Origin: Jaltomata sinuosa
Lineage: Eukaryota; Streptophyta; Magnoliopsida; Solanales; Solanaceae
NCBI GenBank assembly: GCA_003996215.1
Contig: QJPP01000309.1
Coordinates: 124,001 to 188,000, forward strand
Length of the DNA stretch: 64,000 bases
Direction: 5' to 3'
This document shows positions 22,291 through 34,700 of the stretch, piece after piece. The position numbers and the translations under genes were made by a program. How positions within the stretch are numbered: position 1 is the first letter of the stretch; the number at the start of each line of letters is the position of its first letter. The notes below the pieces were generated by a model. It ran no database searches, was not told the origin of the DNA, and saw nothing but the letters and a program-made list of their open reading frames with translations.

Positions 22291-23859
22291 GAATATCTCA
22301 ATTCTCATCTTTATAATGATGTGCCATGGACTAAGAGGCCGATAATAAAGGAGTGCAGCTTTGCATACTGTGAAAGGTCCGTTCCAAAAAAGGTATTTGG
22401 CCATAAAATTTTGAAAATTCCGGAATTCAATTTTAAGTTGAATTCTGAAATCTAAAAAGCAAGTAAAACTTATTTTCACTCCACTTTTCTCACAAAAATT
22501 AAAAAATAACTTTATATTCATGGCTAAATACAACTTCAACTCCAACTCTAATTTATTTTTTATTTTCATAATCACTCGGGGGTTAAGTTTTTTTTGACTT
22601 TTAACTTGTGTCTCACTTGACTATTCCTGAAGCCATATGGATATCCATATGATTCGTCGGTTAACTCATTTTATATTCGAGTTAAATATGGGCAGATAAA
22701 ATATTTATCTTTTTTATTTAACTTATTTTTTATCGGTTCATCTCCGATTCGACTCGTCTGTTTGTCACTCCTAATCATAACACTACTAGTTTATCAAGTT
22801 TAAGTGGTTAATTAAGAATCATAAGATCTTTCTTAATTTGGATTTGCTGCGTAATGAACCTTCTCTTTCAAATCGTTAAGTGTTTGAAACTCTTTGTAGG
22901 CTTGGTCCACCTTGCTTTATTTTTATTCCTTCATTCAGATTCCTTTTCATTGTTCTTGTTTTCTTTTATCTTGCCTTTTTTACAAATTTCAAATCACTTT
23001 AATTTATATAATTTTTTTTGTTCTCCACTCTGATGTCTAGTATTTGTATTGGGGTCTAATTAAATTCGAATTCATATCAAAAAGTCTCATATTAGGGGAA
23101 TAAAGCGTTCCTTAATAAAAGAGACCTCATACCTAGTACTCGAACTCGATCGACATATTTGATTAAAAATAAAGAAGTACTTATCATTTTATCAAAATAC
23201 TCGTTGATCACTTTACTTAATATCATGTGTATAATGGTAGTTCCTCAACACTGAATTTAAATTGTATGGATCATTAATTATATCTTCCGGCCACTTTAAT
23301 TAAGTTATTAGCAAATCACAATTATATTAATAAACTACTTAAAGGGCAAGGAGGCAGGAGATGAGCAAATCACAATTGTATAATTGTAAAAAATCCAGAT
23401 TTTCTTTAAATTAATAATATTTGCTAAGGCTGATTAGGCTCTTGTATTTAATTAATTTATTTTGATTTGAACTAATCTTGATTCTGCATTATGCCATAAC
23501 ACCATACTTAGCATCATGTTTAATCATAATTTTGTCTTTTCTTTAAACACACACTAGTCTGCACGATGTATATATCTATCAGATCTAATCAAGCTTTAAT
23601 TTATCATATTAATTAATTCTGTGTCATGATCTGTGATGACGTTTTTATAACAATATTAGTCAAATACAATTGTATTAATCATACAGATGGAATTTGCAAT
23701 TATTGATTTCTTTTTCTTTTCTGTTTTTTATTTTAATCATATATACTTGGTGTATCAGGCTATTGTTTGATCACTAAACCCAAACTTAAAACAATATTAA
23801 AGTAAGTTACTCGAGATTTATTTTTGTAGCGGTGAACCCGTGGCACTTATAATATTTTG

Positions 23860-24387
23860 GAGAGAAAATGACGCTTTTAGTCTTTGAGCTATTGCGTTAT
23901 TTTAGTTTTGGTCTTTATGATATTCGACTAAGTATTTTTGATTTTTAATTTAATAATGTGTTATTTTGATCCGATGACTAATAGATCTAATTAAATTAAA
24001 TAGAATGATAACTTTAAACGCAATAATATGAAGTATAATCCACTTTTAAAACATAATTCATAATTTGGTGAAGCGTAATCCATTTTTAAAACGCAATTTT
24101 ATCACTGTAATTGAACAATAATTATCGAGGACTTCTGCCGGCTTCTAAATATGTGCAGAAGTAGAGCTTTTCCCGATAATTGTATATTGCAAAAAGCAGT
24201 TTCTTAAATGTCCAAAGTTTCCTTACTACCCGTTATCATTTCGTTTAATTTGATTAGATATGTTAGTTATCGAATAAATATAGCACGCATTGTGTAATTG
24301 AAGGTCATAAAAGTGCTTAATAGAATATCACAAAGACCAAAATTAAAATAACGTGATAACTCAGGGATTAAAAACGTCTATTTCCCC
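23860..24387. mobile_element. 528-bp MITE with long imperfect inverted repeats
   Basis: The left arm GACGCTTTTAGTCTTTGAGC and onward (GTTTTGGTCTTTATGATATT) is mirrored by the reverse complement of 24310-24387 (GACGTTTTTAATCCCTGAGT, then TTTTGGTCTTTGTGATATTC). TATTTTG flanks it on both sides (23853-23859, 24388-24394). The centre has no coding capacity. Confidence 0.75.
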
Positions 24388-24796
24388 TATTTTGAAACAA
24401 AACAAAATTCAAATTATAATTTTTTTGTAATGTACCAAAATTGTTTTATCTGGTCTTTAATCATTGGAGGGTAAGTTTTGTAATATGGATATCTCATCAA
24501 ATATTTTTTTTGTTTGTGTAAAATTTGTCGGAACTCTTCAAAAGATTTTAAAAAAATACTTCAAACATTTCTCAATTGAAAATTATAAAAAGCAAAACCA
24601 TCAATCCATCATATTAAAACCTTATTTTTGTCCGTATATATGAGATACATTGATCTTTTTGTTAAAACTGTTTTTTATCCTTAATGAGATACGTTGATCT
24701 TTTTCATTCTGACACTCTTTTAAACTTTTTAAATTATAATGAGGTTGTTAGTAAGTATCCCATTTTTCGAAATATGTTCCCATTTTCCAACATGTG

Positions 24797-24948
24797 AATG
24801 TGTTGCCGTGTGATCAGGAGGTCACGGATTCAAGTTATAAAAATAGGCTTTTGCATGTAAGGTAATATTGCGTACAATAATTCTTTGTGGTTCGACTCTT
24901 CTCAGATTTCACGCATAGCGCGAGCTTTAATGCACTAGACTGCTTTAG
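24797..24948 (+). mobile_element. Degenerate TS-family SINE
   Basis: Words in order are GTGATCAGGAGGTCACGGAT, TTCAAGT, GGTAATATTGCGTACAATAA and CGCATAGCGCGAGCTTTAAT, matching the TS SINE in the same order as the 7814-8022 copy on the opposite strand, but with many changes and indels. Confidence 0.75.
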
Positions 24949-25180
24949 TTTCCCATTTTCCAACAAAATTCGTTTTTCTTCTCCATTTTCCTCTTCTTAG
25001 TTAGTAGCTTTGTTTACATGACGATCCGACATTATTTATGAATAATCCAACAAGATAACTAAGTTGAATATAACATTAAGGCATATTAATTTATTATGAT
25101 TTGCATATATTTGTAATATAATTCGCCATGCTAGCTACCTCAGAAAAATATTTCTTTAAATAGATCTTTTTCACTCTGGC

Positions 25181-25293
25181 GCGTAAACACTAAACAGTTG
25201 GATTCATGTAGTAATATTTTCCTGTGTAAACGAGAAGCTTATGAAGTCTCCTTTGGAGCAATAAAGAAAATACTTATATCAATCTGCAAATAT
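25181..25293 (-). pseudogene. Relic of beta-glucosidase exon 11 (third tandem copy)
   Basis: The stretch from GCGTAAACAC to CAATCTGCA aligns with exon 11 of copy B (11340-11442): shared words are GTGTAAACGAGAAGCTTAT, GAAGTCTCCTTTGGAGCAA against AAAGTCCCCTTGGAGCAAC, and AGAAAATACT. The similarity runs into the next intron (AAATTATCAAATATAGTGAA). In the coding frame there are stops and frameshifts, and the nucleophile region has decayed. Exons 12 and 13 were not found to the left, nor exons 1-10 to the right. Together with the order of copies A and B it shows that a third gene copy once stood here. Confidence 0.8.
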
Positions 25294-25767
25294 TCAAAAT
25301 TATCAAATATAGTGAAATACAAACTAACTATAGTTTTAACATTGCTTGATTGTGGAACTTCACATAAAATGCTCAAGTTATCATCTAGCACCAGGAACGT
25401 CGAATGCTGCTGGTAACTAAATTACAACAAAGGGTACACTGCTTCTATGCAACATATACAAAATGAAACTGTATTCTATATCCAGCCCGTCAAATTCAGA
25501 ACATTTTTCCACGTTGAATCGAGATGGTGTACAAGCAACAAATAGTGACCAAGCAACTGTCTGGTGGATCTTTCATATCTCAGAGTAGCATTAAATAGCT
25601 ACTATGATTGATCCAACGTAGAAGAATTTATAAGGAGCAACAAATTGGGATATTGTAGCTTACATGAATCAGTGGGTATACAAGGCGAACCATGGCAAAT
25701 CTTGGAAACTCCACTAGCATTCCAGCATCAAAGGTGGACAATGTGATCAGCTTAAGGCACGGACAAA

Positions 25768-28700
25768 TTAAAGTGGAGCTATCTCCCCTTCCTCTAATTC
25801 ATCTTCCATTGGTGAAACGTCACCCAGCAATGACCAATCCTCATCTCCAGTTGGATTCTCCTCTTTCGTTGACAAAACCTTTGAATCAAAAGTTATGCAT
25901 GATGTGGTGCCCTCGACAACTGATAACATGTCTAATGACTTGTTAGAGGTCTGGGATGCTAGACTTAACCTGGCACAATTCAAGAGATCTGAAATGTGTG
26001 GGTCTGATGATTCACCATCCCCTATATCCTCCTCCCTGAATGTCACTCCCTTGGGACTTGGACTATCACCGCAATCTAGCTCTTTTGGCTCAACTTTTAG
26101 CGGAATGGAATATTTGATTACTTCAAAATCATAGGTGTGTGATGGCAGAAAAACATAAATGACAGGGTACTCCAAAATAATTTTATTGGCTATTTGCTCA
26201 CGCAATGGAGCTTTTGTATTTAACTGATAAAAAGGTGATTTTGACCCCTGCAATCAAACAAATATTAAACTCAGACATTTCATTCAGTGGTTTTTACTAT
26301 AAATAGCTCATTCAATGATCATATATACCAAAAAACATAAGCAAAAGATAATACACATCAAAAGAAGAAAACAAAAACAGGAAAAAAAAATTGTACCCAC
26401 GAGAAATAAATGAAGAGTAAGCAAGAATCAAACCACCCAAACATGCTTAATAAACATCCCGGATCACGCAGAACATGGCCCGACAGATGTCATTGTTATC
26501 CTAAAAACAGGACTAAGAGCCAATCTATTCAAAAAGTAAGGGCTCTTTCAGAGAAATTACATGAGCAGTTTTTTGCTTCAAAACTGTGAGCGAAGAAGAA
26601 TAACATAATGGTTTTACACAGAACAGAAAGCATCAATTTAAATAGAAGGTTATGTATTTCCTATTGTAACACTAAAATAACTGAAATCACACCTTGAATT
26701 TAGAACAGAATTGAAAAATGGCAAGAGTATTGTCTCTCTGAATGTATGTCTTTTATCCTGAAGTTGGAACTTTGTATTCAGCTATATGTAGAGAACAGAT
26801 TTCATATAGAAACTTTGACTGTGCATACTCAAGAACATGATCATGTCAAACAAGGTTCAAAACAAAACAAAGAGAGCGACCTTCGGATGTTTGCGAATGA
26901 AAAGTTTAAGACTGTCCAACGACTCTTCACAAAATTGCTTCAGTGGATGATTCCAGGGGCCAGGTTTCAAATGAGTCTCAAGCACAGAGAAGAGACTTGT
27001 GTTTTCATGTACTCTGCAACGAAAGCAATTATATAACTACTCAAAGCTTCTCAAGGTGGTGCTAATAGTATGCAGATCAATACTATTTAGAACAAAATAG
27101 AGAATACTCTAGTAAACGAAAGGGATAAAGTTGGTCAAGGACATTTACCCATGGTCAATCAACACAATGTCTGTTGAATTAAACCGCCATTCAATTGTCC
27201 AAGATATGAACTTATTCCTGGGGAAAATACATAAAAAGTGTTGCGCATTAAAATTTCCTTCAAAAATATACTGATTCATACCAACATAAGACAATAGATA
27301 CCCATAGCCTTACTTCACAAAGAGTAGGGGAAGAGGAGTCAATGAAAGACAAAGCAATATACTAATTCTTGTTGGTAAGAAGGATGATAAATCAGGAACC
27401 AAGTCTTAACTAAAGCTCAACTGTAGCAGAGTTCTCCATCACCTACAAGGCAGTCTCCCAAGAACGTTAAAATTGAGTGAACAGTTACATGGGAATAAGA
27501 CATTGCCTCAGCAACAAGAACTTGGTAGTAAGAAGTTGATCAAGAGCATCATGCATGTAACTCAGGAAAGTAACTAAAGAAATCCTTCAGATGACATTAG
27601 ACAAGCTATAATATGCATCTGATTCCCTTATCAAAAGTAGTATGCATCTGACTACTTCTCAAGCTGTCACAAGCATAGCCTTTCATTGTCAAATTGTCCC
27701 GTTCACTAAAAGTCTAGGTAGAACAGCACCCTCTTCAGGCTATGCAATGTTCCGAATACACGCTTCCACCAGTGAGGCGATTAGTAATCATACTAATTGT
27801 TGTCTAACGTTTCTCACAAAGCGGTCAAGATCCGATTCTAAATTTGATTAGTTTCTCAAGTAAAAGCATTTGGTTCATCCAATAACCAATTTGTTGTTAC
27901 TCGGATTCTTACAACTTGTTCTTGGATGGAACTATTTCCTTGAATTTCCCATATCTTTTAATTCTTGTTCAATCCTTTCAATTTCTTTCGTAGTTTTGCT
28001 TCCGCATTTATTTTAAGTTCATACTCTAGTCTTGTGATTCTTATCCTGAAACAATTTAACTTTATAAGTGACGTGAAGGACTCAGGACCTTGACCAAGTG
28101 AAGTGCATCAAGGATGAGAACGGCAAAGTACTGGTGGAGGAGGTACTCATTAGAAGGAGATGACCATATCATACTTCCATACACTCTTGAATGAAAGGGG
28201 CGACAAAGGCATTGTGATGGGGATTTGGAGCACTCAGAGAGGTCCGATTATGGTTATTGTAAGTGTATCAAGGTTGAGGAGGTTAAGGGTGCTATTCGTT
28301 GGATGCGTAGGGGTAGAGAGACTAGGCCAGACGAGATTCCGGTGGATTTCTGAAAGAGCACGGGCGGGGCAGGTATGGAGTGGCTGATTGAGTCGTTTAA
28401 TGTTGTTTTCAAGACAGCGAAGCCCAAAGCATAAAGATGGAGTTCGATGATTCCATTGTACAAGAACAAGGGCAACATTCAAAATTCCAATAACTATAGG
28501 GGTATCAAATTGCTAAGCCACACTATGAAGGTTTGAGAAAGGGTGGTGAAGTTAAGGAGGATCATGACTATTTCCGAGAACCAGTTCAAATTTATGCTAG
28601 GACCCTCGACTATAGAAGTCATTCATCTTGTATGGAGACTGATGGAGCAGTATAGGGAGAGGAAGAACTTACACATAATGTTCATTGGCCTAGAAAAGCT

Positions 28701-31700
28701 TACGACAAAGTCCTTAGGGAGGTTCTATGGAGGTGCTTGGAGGCTAGAGGTGTACCTATGGCATACACTAGGTCGATTAAGGACATGTATGATGGATCCA
28801 AAACCCAAGTTAGAACAGTAGGAGGAGACTTGGACCACTTTCCCTTGTTGATGTCCAGGAATCAACCCTTAGCCCGTTTTTATTTGCCTTGGTGATGGAT
28901 GTATTGACGCAGCAAATTCAAGGATGGTGTATGTTATTTGCGGATTAAAAGTTTTGATCGACGAGACTTGCGAAGGAGTTAATGCTAAGTTGGAGATTTG
29001 AAGACAAACCCTAGAGTCTAAAGGGTTTAGGTTGAGCAGGACCAAGACTGAATACTTGGAGTGCAAGTACAGTGAGGTGAAGCATGAGGCTGACGTGTAA
29101 GTGATCCTTGATAGGGCTATTCAAAAGAGAGGTAGTTTCAAGTATCTTGGGTCTATTATCCAGGGTAATGGAGAGATAGACGAGGATGTTACTCACCGTA
29201 TTGGTGCAGGATGGATGAAATGAAAGCTCGCATCCGAAGTCTTGTGTGATAAGAAGATACGACCTAAACTTAAAAGGCAAATTCTACAGCATGGTGGTTA
29301 GACCAGTTATGTTGTATGGGGCTGAGTGTTAACTGGTCAAGAACTCCATATTCAGAAAATAAAGGTGGCAGAGATGAGGATGTTGCGATGGATGTGTGGG
29401 TTTACTAGGAGAGATAGGATTAAAACTGAGGATATCCAAAACAAAGTGGGAGTGACTTCGGTGGAAGACAAGGTGTGGGAAGCGAGGTTGAGATGGTTCG
29501 GGCATGTGATGAGGAGATGCTCGAGTGCCCTGGCGTGGAGGTGTGGGAGGTTGGCTATGGATGGATTCATGAGAGGTAGAGGTAGACCGAAAAAGTATTG
29601 GGGAGAGGTGATTAGACAGGATATGGCGCAGTTGCACCTCACCGAGTACATGACCTTAGATAGAAAGGTGTAGAAGAGACGAATTAGGGTAGAAGGTTAG
29701 TAAGTAGGAGTGCGTCCACGCTAGTAGGAAGGAGTGCATTGTCTTGTTTCCCTTACTAGTGTTCGTAGTGCTACGCTAGTAGTCTCTTGTTCTTCAATTT
29801 TTGATGATATATGTTATTTCGTGAGGTTCAATTGTAGTATTATTTTGTTGTACTGTTTTGTTACTCTCTCTTGTACCTCCATTACGTCTTTTTCTAGTAT
29901 GTATTTGTCTTGAGCTGGGGGTCAATTGGAAATAGCCTCTCTACTTCACCCTGCGGTAGATGTAAGGTCTGCATACACTACCCTCCCCAAGCCCCACTTT
30001 GTGCAAATACACGGGGTATGTTGTAATTTAATTTTATAAATGAGATGATTTATAACCTATTCCTCAACCTCAAAAACATTTTTTGGACCATGCCTGGGAG
30101 AATCACAGAGACTCTACACAACTGGGAAGAAGCAGGAATACATGCCAAGAATAGGAACAACTGGAGAATAGTTCCTGCTGCTATTTGGTGGACAATTTGG
30201 AAGGAGAGAAACCTAAAGAGTTTTTGAGAATATAGAGAGCAACATGCAGCAAGTAAAGCTGAACTGCATTTCGACTTTATGCTTTTGGTGTAATCAAATA
30301 TATTCTAATGACACTGTCTCTATCATTGATGTCTTAGACTCATTATAGGGATAGAACATTAGATTTAGAACTTATGTAAATATATGGTTTCAGTACAACC
30401 TATGTACTGTTTTACAGAAATAGAAATAGTTACCAACTTCAAAAAAAAAAAATCTATAGCTTGTTTTAGAGTTTAGACCACTAGTTTCAAAAGTCTTTCT
30501 TTCTTAAACTTTGTGCCCTGTCAAATACCGTCACATAATTGTTCGGCTGAGAGTCAGAGACAGCTAATTTTTTTTGGACGAAGGTAACAAAGCCTGAGAC
30601 AGTTATTTGAAGTCTTGTAAGCAACCTACATTAAGCCAAGTGAGCTAGAAGCTAAACTGAATCTTTTTGGCATGTTTTTCTTTGCATTGTCCGCGACTCT
30701 GTTTGGTCTACCTCTTTGGAGTACTCCCTCCGTCCAAATTTATATGGCACTGTGTGATTAGGCACAAAGTTTAAGAAAGAAAGACCTTTGAAATTTGTGG
30801 TCTAAAACAAAGATTAGACATTTGTGTGCCTTTAAATCATTTCATTTAGGGTAAAAGGAGAATGCTAAAGTTGAGTTGTTTCTAATTATAGAAAGATGTC
30901 ATTCCTTTTATGACAAACTAAAAAGAAAACTGTGTCACATAAATTGGGACGGATGAAGTATTAAATTTCATCATAAAGGTATTAATAATAAAGGTATTCC
31001 AGTACCTCAGATACCAAATTTACTCATGATAACGGTACATCTATTAGCAATACTTGCATAATAGCACATAAATGACAAAAACATGCTTTACTCTATTACA
31101 TATACTCAAGTGGCGCTTACAAACTTGTTGACTCAGAAGGTCTAATTGGCCCCATCAATGGGAAATTCATAAAGAGATATTATCCTTGAAGGAGAACAAA
31201 AAATGCTCCTTAACGGACGGACATGCATAAACTACACGTCACTCGTGGCCAAAAAAATATTGATTGAAAACCTTGAAAGAGGTAGCCTAGGCAAAGTTAG
31301 AACATAAAAAAACTTCTCACTTGTTTTGAACTACGTAATGACTTAATCCTCTTCCCGGTGGTAAATAGGCAGCTTAGAGTTTTATTCTAAGTTCAGTCAC
31401 TTTAAAAAAAGGAAAGGTTCTTTTACAACATACTAGAAAATGTGATTAAACTAACAAGTCTTGATTGTTGAAGTGCAGAAAAAAGCAAAATCGATGAGAA
31501 TGCGCGATATAAAAGAAACTTTATGTCTGATGAGAATTTCTACTAATCAATCAAATGGAAGAGGAAGGAAAAACAAATAAAATAGTATTTCTAGTCTAAT
31601 CTAAACACAATTTGCAATTGATCAGTCCTTGGCGTATAGCTTCCACGCGCATTTCTTGTTTTCTAAATTGGTTGAGTCGTCAGCAAGAAATAGGGCTACA

Positions 31701-34700
31701 TCACAACATGCATCATGCTCCTTTCCAGCAGTCGAGACTCTTAATTTGGTTTCTTCAACTTCGTTCTTGGTGGCTTCTAAGAGAACTTCTAAGTTCTCTT
31801 TCTTCGTGCAACTTTTCTATTTCACTTTTACCTTAGGTAAGGATTGATGAATATATGACACTTCTTCGACCTTCTCGTGTTCTTCAATCGTGGCATTCTC
31901 CCCTAATAAAAATAACTGTAATCTTGTAGCTTCCTCAGCCTTAGAGTTGACAGTGCCTGCTCATATGAAGCAATTAACTAGGAAAAAGACATCAAAAAGT
32001 GTTGCGAACCATGTTCCTAAGCTTGAAGAAGAAGTCCAAGTGATCCTTGCTGAGATGATGAATGGGGAGGATGTGGATATTTCTCTTTTGAGGAACTTAT
32101 TGATGTCATTTTCCTAGGTAGTTGCTTCATATGGGCAGGCACTGTCAACTCTAAGGCTGAGGAAGCGGCAAGATCGTAGTTGTTTTTAATAGAACGTCTT
32201 ACAAATGCCATGATTGAAGAACACGAAGACATTGAAGAAGTGTCATATATTCGTCAATCCCTAGATAAGGTAAAAGAGAAGATAGAAAAGTTATTGCACG
32301 AAAAAAGAGAACTTAGAAGTCCTCCTAGAAGCTACCGAGAAAGAAGCTGAAGAAGCCAAATTAAGAGCCTCGATTGTTGGAGAAGAGTATGATGCATGAT
32401 CTGATGTAGCCGTGCTGACGACTCAACCGAGTTAGAAAACAAAAAGCGTTTGGAAGCTATGCGCCAAGACCTGATCAATTACAAATTGTGTTTAGAAACT
32501 AGAAAGACTATTTTATTTGTATTTCCTTCTTTATCATAGTAGAAATTCTCATCAGAAATAAAATTACTTCCATTTCACCTTATATCACGCATTGTCATTG
32601 ATTTTGCTTCTTTTTTATGCACTTCAACAATCAAGACTTGGTAGTTAAACCACATTTTTTACTATGTTAGAAAAGGACCTTACTTTTTTATAACGGTGAT
32701 TGAACTTAGAATAGAACTCTAATCTGCCTACATACCCCATGGAAGAGGATCAAGTCATTACGTAGTTCAGAACAAGTGATATAAAATGATTTCCACACAT
32801 GCTACTAGAGTGGCTCAAAACAAGGCAAAGAGATATGACAAAAGATGGAAATGGAAGAGTGAAAGGGAGAAAAACAATGTCAAATGCTAAGGTCACGGTT
32901 AAACCAAATGGCCATTGACAAACTTTGTACTTTTATGACATGAAAGATGAGAACCTCCAAAGTTTCCTTTTTTGACTAAAAAATACAGACAAGTTGACAC
33001 AGGAAGGGGTTCTCCTCTTCTTCAGTTACTGGGATCCAAAATCAAGTCATTTGAAGGGATTCATACTGTCATACTCTAATCAAAGCAGAGAAATAAATAC
33101 CATAAGCATGATGGGTTGACCAAAGAACAGAATATCACTTCAACTTTATGCATTTGAGACCAACAATTTACCTGTTGTTGTAATAAGTTTGATTTTTCTC
33201 TCTCTTTGACATTCCACTGGATAGAAAGTGTATTTTGGTTCTGCGACTGGCTGCAGCTCTACGAAGGTTTTTAAGAGGGAAAGGAAGCTTAAAGTGAGAG
33301 TAGCCACATAGCCTCTGTCTCATTCTTCTTGCAGATTCAGCAAATTTCTTAACATCCTCAAGCATATTATAATCTGCAGCAGGAAAAGGTGCTCAAATAG
33401 CACATCATAATCAGAAAAATAAAGGGAGAAATGCAAAGAAGTAATCATATTGTTCCATTGAGTACAAATGAATCTAAAGTAGGAGCACGGAATAGATAAT
33501 AATAGAACACCTCGATAAATGCTATAATGACATTCTCAACAACATTTCACTAAATCTGATGCAAGTCATATTTCAAGGAAAAAATATCTAAGTTAAGCAA
33601 AGGTTTTTTCATCAATCAAAGAGAGAGAGACTTGGATATAATTGTCAACGACAAAGGTAATCAATCTTTAGACATTGGTTTCACCAAAATGGTCCAAAGT
33701 AAAGAGTTTAACAGAAAGCAATGACATGGAAAAGAAAAAAACGTGAAACCCCATTTTGAAGAAGATTCCATGAAATTGGAGTCAAGTTTGTGTTTCACGA
33801 TTTTGATGAGAACAACAGGTCATAGAAAGAGAAGGAGACAAATTGAGAGTAAATATAGGTCCTATTCCTCAATCAAAGAGTGCAGCTTTTATATCTTGAA
33901 GAGTAGAGACTTGAATCCGATGGTTTGGAATCCGGTCATTCAAAGGGTAGAGAAGACGCTAGCAGAATGGCAGAAGAGATATTTGTCCAAAGGAGGGAAG
34001 GAAGTGCTTATTAAGAGCACTTTATTGAGTATTCCTACATATTGTATGTCCCATTTCAATGCACCTTACGTTGTTATAGGAATGTTGAAAAGCTTGCAAA
34101 GAAACTTTTTTTGAGATGTGGCAGATGGGGAAAAGAAGTTTTACTTAGTTCGATGGGAGACCATGACAACTCCTAAATGGTGGGGAGGGCTTGGGGTTAA
34201 AGACTTGAAGGTTTTTAACAGGGAAATTTTGGGTAAATGGTTGTGGAGATACGGAGTGGAGGAGAAGCTTTATGGAGAGGGGTGATAGCCAATAAATATG
34301 GAGTAATGCAAAGGGAATGGAGAACAAATGTGATTACTATGCATTTCGGGTGTGGTGTGTAGAGGAATATAATGAAGGGGTAGGAAGCCTTTAATGATAA
34401 CACTGCTTTTATGATTGGGGTTTGGGAATAAAGTTAAGTTTTTGGGAGCAAAAGTGGTGTGAGGTGTGGTGCTAAAGGATGATTTCTCGGTATTGTATAG
34501 GGCCTCTTTTTTTTTTTGGATGACCGTAGTGTCCGGGCATTGTATAGGGCCTCTTTCCAAAGAGGATGATTTCAGCAAGTGAGGGTGACACAAGGGAATA
34601 GGACTTTTTGGGATTTGAGGTCCAGGAGGAATTTCCAGGATTGGGAGATGATCGAGCTTCAAAGATTGCTAGCTTTACTTTACAAGCAATGTGAGCCGGT

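Larger units (their letters stand above)
19519..25767. other. Intergenic region between beta-glucosidase copy B and the HIT zinc-finger gene
   Basis: No intact gene is supported. The part up to about 23830 matches the upstream region of copy A but carries about 1.6 kb extra between 20070 and 21760, which consists mostly of a hAT-type MITE and several Stowaway-like MITEs. After that come a 528-bp MITE, a TS SINE relic, the beta-glucosidase exon relic and the 3' flank of the HIT zinc-finger gene. Confidence 0.75.

Noticed and set aside
25692..26134. Plus-strand frames of 84 and 79 codons
   Set aside because: They are antisense to the last exon of the HIT zinc-finger gene, whose frame is supported by homology pattern and splice sites.
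31890..32117. 75-codon frame in the hairpin repeat, possible small gene
   Set aside because: It spans one arm and the loop, and its mirror (32017-32232) reads similar peptides from the other strand, which is expected of an inverted repeat; no start context or homologue is recognised.
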